64,000 nucleotides of DNA from assembly GCF_000355675.1 (NCBI RefSeq), contig NC_020888.1, positions 2,374,883 to 2,438,882 on the forward strand, given 5' to 3'. Below are positions 18,123-26,846 of the stretch, in pieces (positions within the stretch are counted from its first letter, which is position 1; each line of letters starts with the position of its first letter). The notes under the pieces were generated by a model. The model saw only the letters and a list, made by a program, of their open reading frames with translations. It did no database searches and had not been told where the DNA came from. Source of the DNA: Thalassolituus oleivorans MIL-1 (GTDB lineage: Bacteria > Pseudomonadota > Gammaproteobacteria > Pseudomonadales > Oceanobacteraceae). The translations under genes and the position numbers were made by a program.

Positions 18123-19754
18123 TTAAATAACCGCCAGTTCTATATTTTCCGGCAGCAGTTTTTCAATATCGTCCACCGTTTCACAGTGCGGTAATCGCGT
18201 CAGTACCGTACGTAAATACGCGTAAGGCTCTAGGTCGTTCGCTTTGGCGGTTTCTATTATGCTGTACAGCATGGCGCTGGCTTTTGCGCCACGTTGGCTA
18301 TCGCTAAATAACCAGTTCTTGCGTCCAATCGCAAACGGCCGGATAGTATTTTCGACGGGATTATTATCTATATGGAGTCGGCCATCGCTGATGTATACCG
18401 TGAGCTTATCCCAGTTTTTATCGAGGTATGCTAAGGCTTCGCCCGTTTTTCCTTTCGGCAGGGTTTGTTGCAGCGCTTTATCCAACCAGGCTCTGAGTTT
18501 ATTAAGCTGAGGCCGACTTTTTTCTTGTCGGATTTTGTGTTTTTGATCGGCCGGTTGGTCTTTGATGCTAGCTTCGATGGCGTAAAGCCCTTTGATCATG
18601 GTGATCGCCATATCGGCTTTGCTGACTTTCCCTTTGGGACTAGGGCTGACTTTTTGAGCGTCGATAAATTTACGACGAGCATGAGCCATGCAGCCCAGCG
18701 CGACGATACCTTCTTGCTGCCCAATGCGGTGATAACCCGCGTAATCATCAGTTTGCAGGTAGCCTTGATAGTCACCTAATAGTGAGGCTGCAACGTCGGT
18801 ACGTCGACTACTAGCGTAATCAAATAAGATGATGGGATGTTCTCGATCACCGGTTTTTCGGACCCACATGTAGCTGAGGCTTTCGGCCGTTTTGTCCGGT
18901 TCTTTTAATACCTGTACCCGAGTTTCATCCATGTGGATGTAGCCACTATCCAGAAGTTGATCATTGAGTAGGTTGTAAAGCGGTTGCAGACATTCACTAC
19001 TTTTAATCATCCAGTTGGCTAAGGTGTTACGCGGTAAATGAATGCCCATTCGTTTAAAAATGGTTTCCATCCGGTAAAGAGGTAAACCGTCTTGATATTT
19101 GGCAACCGCAATGTGGGCGAGTAAGCCTGGGCTAGCATTGCTCTTAGGAAGCGGTTGTTTCGGAAGTTCAGCAATGTGCACGCCGGTTTCGCAGGCCTTA
19201 CACGTGTATTTTTTGCGAGCATGAACGAGTACCTGAACCACGGCAGGAATAATATCCAGTTGTTCGCTGGTGTCTTCACCGATACAGGTTTTTACACAGC
19301 CACATGCACAACGTTTATCGGCTTCAGCAAGGTCGTGTTCGATACGTACTCGCGGTAATACCGCAGGCAGAGGTTTACGTCCGGAGGCTTTTTTAGGCGT
19401 AGACGATACAGCATCAGAGGCCAACTCTGCGGTGCTTACTTCGGCATCGATGGACTCTGCGATTTCAGGGGCGAAGGCATCGTCCTCACGTTCGACTTCA
19501 TCAAACAATTCGGCTTGCTGATCACTCTTCTCGCTGCTTTTACCAAACTGACGCTGTTTAAACAGAATGATCTGCTCTTCCAAAAACTGGATACGTGATT
19601 GTTTCTTATTTAACAGTACTTGATGGTGATGAATTAATTGTTCTTTTTTTTTCAACTGATTCTGTTGCGATTGCAATAACTGGTGCTGCGCTAAAAGCTG
19701 TTGTTTTAGCGCAACAATATCGTCAGGTAAGTGATCAGTCGGTGGTGTTTTCAT
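18123..19754 (-). CDS. tnpC: IS66 family transposase TnpC
   Basis: DDE transposase of the IS66 element, 543 residues, full family length. An N-terminal coiled-coil/leucine-rich stretch (HQLLQSQQNQLKKKEQLIHH), a zinc-finger-like Cys region (CACGCVK, then CKAC), the catalytic core beginning near YIHMDETRVQVL, and the conserved C-terminal IDNNPVENTIRPFAIGRKNW with the catalytic Glu. It appears intact. Lies 23 bp downstream of tnpB. Confidence 0.96.
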   Translation of the reverse strand: MKTPPTDHLPDDIVALKQQLLAQHQLLQSQQNQLKKKEQLIHHHQVLLNKKQSRIQFLEEQIILFKQRQFGKSSEKSDQQAELFDEVEREDDAFAPEIAESIDAEVSTAELASDAVSSTPKKASGRKPLPAVLPRVRIEHDLAEADKRCACGCVKTCIGEDTSEQLDIIPAVVQVLVHARKKYTCKACETGVHIAELPKQPLPKSNASPGLLAHIAVAKYQDGLPLYRMETIFKRMGIHLPRNTLANWMIKSSECLQPLYNLLNDQLLDSGYIHMDETRVQVLKEPDKTAESLSYMWVRKTGDREHPIILFDYASSRRTDVAASLLGDYQGYLQTDDYAGYHRIGQQEGIVALGCMAHARRKFIDAQKVSPSPKGKVSKADMAITMIKGLYAIEASIKDQPADQKHKIRQEKSRPQLNKLRAWLDKALQQTLPKGKTGEALAYLDKNWDKLTVYISDGRLHIDNNPVENTIRPFAIGRKNWLFSDSQRGAKASAMLYSIIETAKANDLEPYAYLRTVLTRLPHCETVDDIEKLLPENIELAVI

Positions 19755-19777
19755 GGGGTTGGATTATACCAAACCCG

Positions 19778-20134
19778 TTAATTTATAGCAGAGTAAAATA
19801 GCGTTTCATGCGGTTTATTATTAAAAATATCCAGCCCATCCAATAATAAGTTCAGCTGGTAACCGTCGATGCAGAGAGATGCAGTGTCGGTCGGCTTTAG
19901 CCATTTAAAGCGATGCTTTTCCAACCGTTTGTACCACAGCACAAAGCCATTGCGCTCCCAGTACAGTAGCTTAACTTTATCGCGGTTACGATTACAAAAG
20001 ACGAACAGCGCATTGATCATGGGGTTGAGTTCTAACTCCTGCTCAATCAGAGCGGACAAGCCATTAATCGACTTGCGCATATCCACCGCGCCTGCGTATA
20101 AATACACCTGAACCGATGCGCTAGGCCGAAGCAT
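19778..20134 (-). CDS. tnpB: IS66 family accessory protein TnpB
   Basis: About 118 residues from ATG 20134 (MLRPSASVQVYLYAGAVDMR). It carries the family-typical DMRKSINGLSALIEQEL, NALFVFCNRNRDKVKLLYW and GFVLWYKRLEKHRFKW segments. It is required with TnpA for efficient IS66 transposition in the family; its biochemical role is unclear. An upstream in-frame ATG at 20152 exists, but MLRP is the more typical start. It overlaps the 3' end of tnpA by 14 nt, suggesting translational coupling. Confidence 0.93.
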   Translation of the reverse strand: MLRPSASVQVYLYAGAVDMRKSINGLSALIEQELELNPMINALFVFCNRNRDKVKLLYWERNGFVLWYKRLEKHRFKWLKPTDTASLCIDGYQLNLLLDGLDIFNNKPHETLFYSAIN

Positions 20135-20420
20135 ACAAAAGTCCTCGGTCATTGAGAGCCAGCAATAGATCGGGTAAGGCCTCGGCTGACAGTTCAATCA
20201 ACACCTGCGAGCCTAATCGTAGTCGTGCAGGAGCCGAAGACGTTAGAGTGATAGGGATCAGAGCCTTGGTTTTCGTTAACTGGGTCTTGGGCGACAAACG
20301 TTTACGCCAATACTGAAAATTATGAACGGCTATGTTGTGCTGCTGGCAAAAGGCGACTTGCGATAATCCACTGGCGTGCCAGAGATTAAGGTGTTGTTGC
20401 CATTGTTCCGATTTGGTCAT
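20121..20420 (-). CDS. tnpA: IS66 family accessory protein TnpA
   Basis: 99 residues with an N-terminal helix-turn-helix (WQQHLNLWHASGLSQVAFCQ, then HNFQYWRKRL), as usual in IS66 OrfA proteins. The first codons and the upstream terminal repeat are duplicated at 20501–20599; the second copy contains only the first few codons and is not a gene. Confidence 0.92.
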   Translation of the reverse strand: MTKSEQWQQHLNLWHASGLSQVAFCQQHNIAVHNFQYWRKRLSPKTQLTKTKALIPITLTSSAPARLRLGSQVLIELSAEALPDLLLALNDRGLLYASA

Positions 20421-20599
20421 GAGCTGTCTCGTTAAATAATTTGAAGACAGCTTAAATGGATTTTGGCGTGGGTTTTAGATGGGGTTGTTTGAGCGCTTAC
20501 ATTGTTCCGATTTGGTCATGAGCTGTCTCGCTAAATAATTTGAAGACAGCTTAAATGGATTTTGACGTGGGTTTTAGATGGGGTTGTTTGAGCGCTTAC
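20402..20599. repeat. 99-bp tandem duplication of the IS66 right end
   Basis: Copy 1 is 20402–20500 and copy 2 is 20501–20599, head to tail, differing at two positions (GTTAAAT/GCTAAAT and TTTGGCG/TTTGACG). Each copy holds the tnpA start region and a full 24-bp terminal repeat. The two substitutions mean the duplication is not brand new, or that the outer copy is a relic of another IS66 copy. Confidence 0.93.
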
Positions 20600-20617
20600 G
20601 AAATACTACTAGATGCC

Positions 20618-21772
20618 TTATGTAAAACTTTCAACTTTCAATAAAAGTCTTTGGTATAGTTTATTTGTTTTTTCAAAAACCAACTCCTGAGAGAACTGAA
20701 GAACTACTTTGTCACGGCCACACCGCCCCATCTTAAGGTAGTTTTCATCCTCAAAAATATCTAATAATCTTTTCTCTAGCATCGCAGGCTTATTAGGATC
20801 GACTAGATAACCGTTAAAACCATTCTCGACGATAGCATTACACCCTGAGACATTAGTCGCTAGAAGAGCCCTGCCACATGCAGCGGCTTCAATTAAGATA
20901 CGAGGAACTCCTTCACCATAAACTGTGGGTAAACATACCAAGTCGACCGAATGCAACAAGGAAACCATATCCGAAACATTTCCTAGCCAGACAATATCTC
21001 CTGCACTATGCATTCTCTCAACATCTGTAATAGGTATGGCTTCATTTACATCATCATCTACGATACCAGCAACTAATAAAGTGAGCTGTGCACCCTCACA
21101 ATTGAGCTTCTTGACCGCTCGAGCGATGTTATAAAATCCTTTAGACTTTAAAAGCCTTGCAGCGAACAAAATATATCTATTACCAGGCGGGACTTTATAA
21201 AAATATTTTTCAGTATCTACTCCCGCCCCATAAATCACTTCCCCCCGGTTCTCTTTGACGATCTTGTACCGGGTGAACTTTTCAAAGTCATCACTATTTT
21301 CAAAAACGAAGTATGAGTACTTACTCTGCGCGACTTTGTATAATAAACTTACGAAATGCCTTACAAAGCAAAATAGAATAGATTTTGAGCTGTACACTAA
21401 GCCAAGTCCAGTAACAGCAACAACCTGAGGCTTTTTTAGAAATACCTTAACCAAAATCCCTGTATAAATATTAGGTTTTATTGTAACAGAATGGATAATC
21501 TCTGGACCTATACTTTTAAGTAAGAACCCAAGCGAAATCAGCGTTCTAGCTTCAGAAATCGGATTTAAACCTTTCCGAGATAAATCTATATCGTAGCAAT
21601 GTATACCCAAACCGCACATACGACTTCGGATATTTTCACTAGAAAATCGAGTAATCAAGAAAACATCAAATCCAACTGATTTAAAAAATAAAGCACGATC
21701 CAACCAATGAAGATCAAAATACCAGTCGACATTAACAACAAAAACTAGCCTCTTTCTATCTTTAGTCATCAT
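20618..21772 (-). CDS. Glycosyltransferase, GT-B fold, family 4-like
   Basis: 384 residues. N-terminal acceptor half (KRLVFVVNVDWYFDLHWLDR), with HSVTIKPNIYTG and VTGLGLVYSS resembling WbpY/WbnE-like O-antigen enzymes. C-terminal donor half with ILFAARLLKSKGFYN and the retaining-enzyme EX7E motif in YGEGVPRILIEAA. Likely adds a sugar from a nucleotide donor at the inner membrane; donor and linkage cannot be read from sequence. Last gene of the eight-gene operon; overlaps the preceding gene by 11 nt. It ends with a natural TAA only 18 bp from the IS66 end, so genes that once followed it may have been lost. Confidence 0.88.
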   Translation of the reverse strand: MMTKDRKRLVFVVNVDWYFDLHWLDRALFFKSVGFDVFLITRFSSENIRSRMCGLGIHCYDIDLSRKGLNPISEARTLISLGFLLKSIGPEIIHSVTIKPNIYTGILVKVFLKKPQVVAVTGLGLVYSSKSILFCFVRHFVSLLYKVAQSKYSYFVFENSDDFEKFTRYKIVKENRGEVIYGAGVDTEKYFYKVPPGNRYILFAARLLKSKGFYNIARAVKKLNCEGAQLTLLVAGIVDDDVNEAIPITDVERMHSAGDIVWLGNVSDMVSLLHSVDLVCLPTVYGEGVPRILIEAAACGRALLATNVSGCNAIVENGFNGYLVDPNKPAMLEKRLLDIFEDENYLKMGRCGRDKVVLQFSQELVFEKTNKLYQRLLLKVESFT

Positions 21773-22535
21773 AGCCTCTCTTGGAATAAGTCAAAGCAAA
21801 AGCTCTAAAAAATAAAAATAAAGTAAGCAACGAGAAATAAGTGAAACTGGTTTCAAAACCCAAGAAATATAATACCGAAAAAATGAGGATTAAAACCAGA
21901 TAGTAATATACACGACCTGTCGTGGCATTAAATAGAGAAAAATTACGAATTACAGAAGAAAACTGAAACTTATCCTCCCTAACTCTCTCAATACTATTAT
22001 GCAACGGAAAAATAAGAATCATATACAACATTACTTCAGATGAAAAACCAAAGACTAAAAGAAGTGGAATATAATAACGAGAAGTAACCATTAAAAAGTG
22101 AAGCAACAACCTAAAGCGTATAGGCACAGAATTATATATAATATGAAGTAAATAAATTATAAAAAAAACAAGGATAACCCATGGCATTTCTAATACGAAA
22201 AATGATATTAGAATTGAAGTGAAGAATCTAAAAAGAAATATAACCCTAATATTACGCTCTATAAATTTCCTTTCCGTTAGCCCCAACCTTTCCGTTTTAT
22301 TAGTTTCATACTTACTACCAAAACAGTCATTAATCATATAGCCAATTTCATAGGGTATATATACCAACATAGAACAGAAAAAAACTCTAACTAAATCATA
22401 CAGATCGGCTTCGTAATAAAAATAAGAGAAGTAAATTAAAGTGAAAAAATATATAAACAAAAAAGATAACTTTCTCGACCATCCTTTAGTTCTAGTTTTG
22501 AAAAAATATAAAAATGGAACAAAACTCCAAATCAC
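21762..22535 (-). CDS. Polytopic membrane protein, UbiA-superfamily-like
   Basis: 257 residues with about seven to eight hydrophobic segments rich in Phe, Tyr and Ile. Between the second and third segments lies YMINDCFGSKYETNKTERLG (residues 66–85): the ND pair followed by an acidic residue and a Lys/Arg pair resembles the first Asp-rich loop of UbiA-type prenyltransferases, and YNSVPIRFR recalls the second loop. The usual NDxxDxxxD is degenerate. In the UbiA family the nearest analogue in glycan synthesis is decaprenyl-phosphate phosphoribosyltransferase, which makes a lipid-linked pentose donor; that role here is inference. Overlaps its neighbours by 4 and 11 nt within the operon. Otherwise it could be an unrelated membrane protein of the locus. 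Confidence 0.5.
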   Translation of the reverse strand: MIWSFVPFLYFFKTRTKGWSRKLSFLFIYFFTLIYFSYFYYEADLYDLVRVFFCSMLVYIPYEIGYMINDCFGSKYETNKTERLGLTERKFIERNIRVIFLFRFFTSILISFFVLEMPWVILVFFIIYLLHIIYNSVPIRFRLLLHFLMVTSRYYIPLLLVFGFSSEVMLYMILIFPLHNSIERVREDKFQFSSVIRNFSLFNATTGRVYYYLVLILIFSVLYFLGFETSFTYFSLLTLFLFFRAFALTYSKRGYDD

Positions 22536-24412
22536 CGGATCAACCTCTTAACTAACTTACGGGTTCTATCGTTATCAAGAAAACTACCCAATCTAACGAT
22601 TGGAAGCATAAAACCATATCCAGAATTCACTAACGAGCCTTCTAACCATATACTCCTCATTAGATCAGACAAAAAACTTCTATTAAAACCAACTTTAGAT
22701 ACCAGCTTTCGGCTACCACCCGTATCAAAATCACTCACAAGCTTAGTAAACTCAAAAGGGGGGGTTGTTGCGAAATTCAAAAATAATTTTTGAGAAATGA
22801 TTTTAACATCAAAATCGGTGTAAACAGTTGATCTCCTAAAGTCAATGTAAGCATTCACAATATTACTAAAATCAAGATCCTTCACAGGAAAGGCAGGGGT
22901 ATCGTAGAGCTTTGAAAGAACAGGAACAATACGCTTCGATTCACAATCTTCTAAATAAGTCAACGTTGTGCCATATGAGGCAGGACTCAAAATAGCCTCA
23001 AAAGCTCCAAAACCTCTATAAACAGAAGGTATCAAAGCTTGATCAGCCTTAGCAAAAACAACGCCATCACCGTGAGGATTATAGTACCTCTTGTCTACAC
23101 CAAAATATCTCGCAGATAGCGGTGTATTTAAGATCGAGTTTATAGACTTTTCGATAGTACCTCCCCATCCGACATCAGCTAGCAGAACATTATTGAAATC
23201 ATACTGTTCCAAGTATCTTTTCAAATTCAAATCATGAATCTGCTTAAGCTCTGGTAATGAACAGTCTTTATGAGCGTTAAAGATTTCTTTAGCATACGCC
23301 TGACTATCAGAAACTGTTTGATCAATATCGAACACGCCACGACTAAGAAAAATAACGTCTGAAGATATAGATAGGCCTTTGAGTTGACAATAATTGTTAA
23401 AAATCTGATGCAAAAAAATCCCTTCCCTTGCCACAAAGAGAACAGATTTATTTAGTTTTATAGCTTCATTGGCTAATTTTTCAATATAAAAAAAACATGG
23501 AAAATAGATATTAACGGCTACATAATCATTAATAAACGACTCATTCCTATATGGAATATTCGACAAATAAATATCATATAAATCCTCTAAAGCAAGCTTA
23601 TACAAACTATCTTTAGTTAAGGATTTGACTTTCGACCTCTTCACAAGTATCGGCGAAATACCGGAGGCCTTTGCCCCTTTGATATCTGAGAATATATTAT
23701 CGCCGATATGAACACAACGATCAGCAGTTAAGGAGTTTTCAATAAGATACTTCTCAAAGAGCCTACCTGTACTTTTTAACTTTCCAGAGTCGGACGAAAC
23801 ATATACGTTCTCGAACACATCAACAAATCCAAGAGAGTTCAAGATAAACCTGATAGAATGTATGTCCAAATACATATCTGAAATTGCGAACAACCTCTTT
23901 CCTTTTCTAGTAAGTATATTCACGAAATTTAGTACACCAGGCTTAACAGTTAAAGCTGTCAGCTCCAAATTCAACTCAATATCGAGAAGACATTTAAATA
24001 TTTCTTCATGGTTTCTATCACAGATCGTATTTACTAGGGTATCAATTAGATCTCTAATATTTACCTCTCCATCACCTCCTTCCTTAAGATTTCTTTCTCG
24101 TAACTCCTTTCCCACTCGAGCCCTGGCAATAAATAGGTCATCTGCACTTACAGCATATCCTAGGTTATTTAGGCACTCGGCCCATAAATCTACTATTCTA
24201 CGCTGCCAATCCTCGGGCCGAAAATTCTTACGTTCAATCAAAGTATCAAAAATATCAAAACTAAACGCCTCATACTTATCCAGAATTACTTTTTTATCTA
24301 ATAAGGACTCTAAATCAGATGTAGTCGAACCAAAAATATAGAACAACTTATAAAAAAGATTAGAAGCTATATTAAGTAAATCAGTACTTATATATGGCAT
24401 CTTCGGGATCAT
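22532..24412 (-). CDS. Two-domain HAD hydrolase / putative glycan-modifying transferase (COG5610-like)
   Basis: 626 residues. N-terminal HAD phosphatase domain: FDIFDTL at 52–58 (both catalytic Asp present), ISDM at 177–180, Lys in the KLKSTG region about 211, and HIGDN at 235–239 with a further Asp at 243. C-terminal half (about 290–600): a conserved-looking LFVAREG at 325–331 and LLADVGWGGT at 410–419, a strand–Asp–Gly-rich loop arrangement that recalls the PRPP loop of phosphoribosyltransferases. The protein is a paralogue of the one at 26847–29219. A hydrolase acting on a phosphorylated sugar during glycan assembly is likely. A combined phosphoribosyl transfer plus dephosphorylation role is my inference. 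Confidence 0.72.
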   Translation of the reverse strand: MIPKMPYISTDLLNIASNLFYKLFYIFGSTTSDLESLLDKKVILDKYEAFSFDIFDTLIERKNFRPEDWQRRIVDLWAECLNNLGYAVSADDLFIARARVGKELRERNLKEGGDGEVNIRDLIDTLVNTICDRNHEEIFKCLLDIELNLELTALTVKPGVLNFVNILTRKGKRLFAISDMYLDIHSIRFILNSLGFVDVFENVYVSSDSGKLKSTGRLFEKYLIENSLTADRCVHIGDNIFSDIKGAKASGISPILVKRSKVKSLTKDSLYKLALEDLYDIYLSNIPYRNESFINDYVAVNIYFPCFFYIEKLANEAIKLNKSVLFVAREGIFLHQIFNNYCQLKGLSISSDVIFLSRGVFDIDQTVSDSQAYAKEIFNAHKDCSLPELKQIHDLNLKRYLEQYDFNNVLLADVGWGGTIEKSINSILNTPLSARYFGVDKRYYNPHGDGVVFAKADQALIPSVYRGFGAFEAILSPASYGTTLTYLEDCESKRIVPVLSKLYDTPAFPVKDLDFSNIVNAYIDFRRSTVYTDFDVKIISQKLFLNFATTPPFEFTKLVSDFDTGGSRKLVSKVGFNRSFLSDLMRSIWLEGSLVNSGYGFMLPIVRLGSFLDNDRTRKLVKRLIR

Positions 24413-25557
24413 CTAATAATCCTTAACAATAGCCTACCCAGAAAACTACTTTTAATCCTATCAATCTGAGAAACGAGAGATCCATTAATCTCTGTTAAGT
24501 TCAAAATTTCCATGTTTTTCAATGAATCATCTTCTATTAACTCGTCAATCCTTTTACTCCTAAACTTACTTTCTTCTAATAACCTATTAATCTCATTATC
24601 ATTTTTCAGCTGCCTAGCGCTTAATTCTTCCAATATTGAAGTTTCAGCATTCGAAATAAGAAGTTTCTCTCGCACCAAGCGATCTTCTTCTTCTTTTTTC
24701 TTTATTTGCTTTTCTAGCTCGTTAACTTTAAAGATGTTTTTAGTCAAATCAATTTGGTGTTCATGTAAACCCTGAATTAATCTCAATCGATTTGCTTCAA
24801 GTATGCCAAGCATCGGGCCTAAAATCATAATATTATTAAGGAACTGATTTAGCTCTTCGGTAATAAGGTTTTCTGATATCAATATACCTAGCCCATATAA
24901 AGAGGGGAACTTATAGTATTTTAATCCACTATTACTCTTTAAAAAATCATCAATAGCTGTCTGAACACCATTACATGCTCCTCCATATTCATCAGCCATA
25001 GCATACGTTGTACCATTTGGAAATCCGCGATCACTAAAACCATTTGTTTCTAAATGAAGACTCTTATTGTATGAATAATCTCTAATATAATTTTCATTAG
25101 GATTATAATATATATCCCTACGAGCCCAAGGCCAGCCTACATCATGCAAAAGACAAACCATTCCATCTAGACCATTCGCAAATTTTATACTATCAAGTTC
25201 CATCTTAACCGTAGAATAATTGTGATCACCATCTAGAATATATATATCAGCTTTGCCACCATCGGAAAAAAAATCTAAAGATGTCTTTTCATGAAGCTGA
25301 GCATATTCAAGCTCCTTAACAGGCTCTGACAACAGAGGGTCTACGATAACTAACGTCCGCTCATTGTCGACACAATACTCTTCAAGGAGTTTACTTGTAT
25401 ATCCTAAATTAGCACCTACCTCACAAATTATTTGGTGGGGAACTTGCTTAAATACCTGTACAAATATCGGCCAAAATGTAACCATTTCGGTTAAATTATA
25501 GGTATCTATAAAATACTTAGGTAAACCTAATTCTTCTATAACTTCATTTGATAACAT
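24409..25557 (-). CDS. SAM-dependent methyltransferase with long C-terminal coiled coil
   Basis: 382 residues. Residues 40–200 form a class I methyltransferase (Methyltransf_24-like): ICEVGANLGYTSKLLE at 44–59, LVIVDPLL, then YILDGDHNYSTV at 106–117 and LLHDVGW. From about residue 258 to 370 the sequence is a charged heptad-like coiled coil (VNELEKQIKKKEEEDRL, ILEELSARQLKNDNEINRLL), and it ends in a basic amphipathic tail, SSFLGRLLLRIIR. This layout recalls WbdD-type chain terminators of ABC-exported O antigens, in which a capping methyltransferase carries a coiled-coil ruler. It lies directly after the Wzt gene, overlapping it by 14 nt, which supports a capping role. Substrate unknown. Confidence 0.8.
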   Translation of the reverse strand: MLSNEVIEELGLPKYFIDTYNLTEMVTFWPIFVQVFKQVPHQIICEVGANLGYTSKLLEEYCVDNERTLVIVDPLLSEPVKELEYAQLHEKTSLDFFSDGGKADIYILDGDHNYSTVKMELDSIKFANGLDGMVCLLHDVGWPWARRDIYYNPNENYIRDYSYNKSLHLETNGFSDRGFPNGTTYAMADEYGGACNGVQTAIDDFLKSNSGLKYYKFPSLYGLGILISENLITEELNQFLNNIMILGPMLGILEANRLRLIQGLHEHQIDLTKNIFKVNELEKQIKKKEEEDRLVREKLLISNAETSILEELSARQLKNDNEINRLLEESKFRSKRIDELIEDDSLKNMEILNLTEINGSLVSQIDRIKSSFLGRLLLRIIR

Positions 25558-26830
25558 AATCGTTTACCTTAAAATCATTGAAGGGTACTGAAAAAATACC
25601 ATGTTCAATATGAGGAGTAACACAGTGCAATATTTCGAAATCATTTACCCAGCACTGAACATCATGAACGACTTCATTACTTTGATCGACAAAGCCCAAA
25701 CCAAGAGTGAGCGTATATTCGCCTGTTTGTAGATTAGGCCAATTGAATTCAAACTCTATCTTCGTAAAATTTTCAACTGAAAATTCTTCACGTAAAGAAA
25801 GACTATTCTGGCCGAATATCTTTTGACCAAATTTATCTCTAAAGAAAAAACCTACGACAGGTTTTCCTGTCAAACGTTTAGCAATATTAGATTTAACCAA
25901 TAATGATATGGTTATAACATCCCCATGATTGACAATACTTGTCTTACTATCATTTACAACCAAAGAGTACTTACTGATTTCATAATCCCTTAATCCACTG
26001 AGAGCATTTGAGTCCACATCTTTGAAATCATTAATGGCATTATTTAAAGAACTTAAATTATCGGGAAGTAAAGTATCACCTGATTCGATATTTTGGACTT
26101 GGGACTTAGAATGAATAATTTCATTATAATATTTTATTGCTTGCTTTGTTGGTCCATCAAAAATAATTAGACCTTCACTTAAAACAATACATCTATTCGC
26201 AACTAAAGATAATGTTGCGAAATCATGAGTAACGAATAGCTTAGTTTTGTTTTTTAAAGTTCCGCTTAGATGTGCAAAACATTTTTGCTGAAACAACACA
26301 TCACCTACAGAAAGCGCCTCATCAACAATTAGGATATCTGGTTGTAAGTGCGCTGATACTGCAAATGCAAGTCTTACAAACATCCCGCTAGAGTAAGTTT
26401 TAACAGGTTGATAAACGTGATCACCTATATCTGCGAAGTCTATTATTTTTTGTAACTTTTCTTGAGTTTCTAAACGAGATAATCCGAATATCGATGCGTT
26501 AAGAAATACGTTCTCAATACCTGTGTATTCAGGATTGAACCCTGCTCCCAATTCTAAAAGTGCAGCGATTCGACCATCCACATGACAACTACCATGTGTA
26601 GGATTCAACGTACCCACTATCATTTGCAAAAGAGTGGATTTACCTGCTCCATTAAGGCCTATAATTCCTACAGATTCACCTTTCTTTACTTCAAAAGAAA
26701 TACCCTTAATAGCCCAAAATTCTTTACCAATTTTCTTATTAAATATAATTTCCTTAAGCTTATCAGAGGGCTTATCATAGACAAGATAACGCTTTTTCAA
26801 GTCTTTTACTGATATAGCAATTTCATTCAT
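25544..26830 (-). CDS. wzt: ABC polysaccharide exporter ATPase with C-terminal substrate-binding domain (Wzt)
   Basis: Nucleotide-binding subunit of an O-antigen/teichoic-acid-type exporter. 428 residues: Walker A GLNGAGKST at 58–66, Q-loop, signature YSSGMFVRLAF near 145, Walker B ILIVDEALSVGD near 170, and H-loop THDF. After about residue 245 comes an extra beta-rich domain of about 180 residues (for example GDVITISLLVKSN, FNWPNLQTGEYTLTLGLG), typical of Wzt_C carbohydrate-binding domains that recognise a terminal cap on the glycan. It partners Wzm (30433–31221) but is separated from it by two genes, which is unusual. The methyltransferase gene that follows overlaps it. Confidence 0.94.
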   Translation of the reverse strand: MNEIAISVKDLKKRYLVYDKPSDKLKEIIFNKKIGKEFWAIKGISFEVKKGESVGIIGLNGAGKSTLLQMIVGTLNPTHGSCHVDGRIAALLELGAGFNPEYTGIENVFLNASIFGLSRLETQEKLQKIIDFADIGDHVYQPVKTYSSGMFVRLAFAVSAHLQPDILIVDEALSVGDVLFQQKCFAHLSGTLKNKTKLFVTHDFATLSLVANRCIVLSEGLIIFDGPTKQAIKYYNEIIHSKSQVQNIESGDTLLPDNLSSLNNAINDFKDVDSNALSGLRDYEISKYSLVVNDSKTSIVNHGDVITISLLVKSNIAKRLTGKPVVGFFFRDKFGQKIFGQNSLSLREEFSVENFTKIEFEFNWPNLQTGEYTLTLGLGFVDQSNEVVHDVQCWVNDFEILHCVTPHIEHGIFSVPFNDFKVNDYVIK

Positions 26831-26846
26831 ATTACAACACCGGGTT

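Larger units (their letters stand above)
18094..20599 (-). mobile_element. IS66-family insertion sequence with duplicated right end
   Basis: Complete three-gene IS66-type element (tnpA, tnpB, tnpC on the minus strand). The left terminal repeat at 18094–18117 (starts GTAAGCGCTC) is matched perfectly over 24 bp, inverted, at 20477–20500, and again at 20576–20599, because the last 99 bp are tandemly duplicated. The core element is therefore 18094–20500. No 8-bp target duplication is visible: the left flank is CGTTTTTC, the right flanks are ATTGTTCC (inner end) and GAAATACT (outer end). This implies rearrangement after insertion. Confidence 0.9.
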
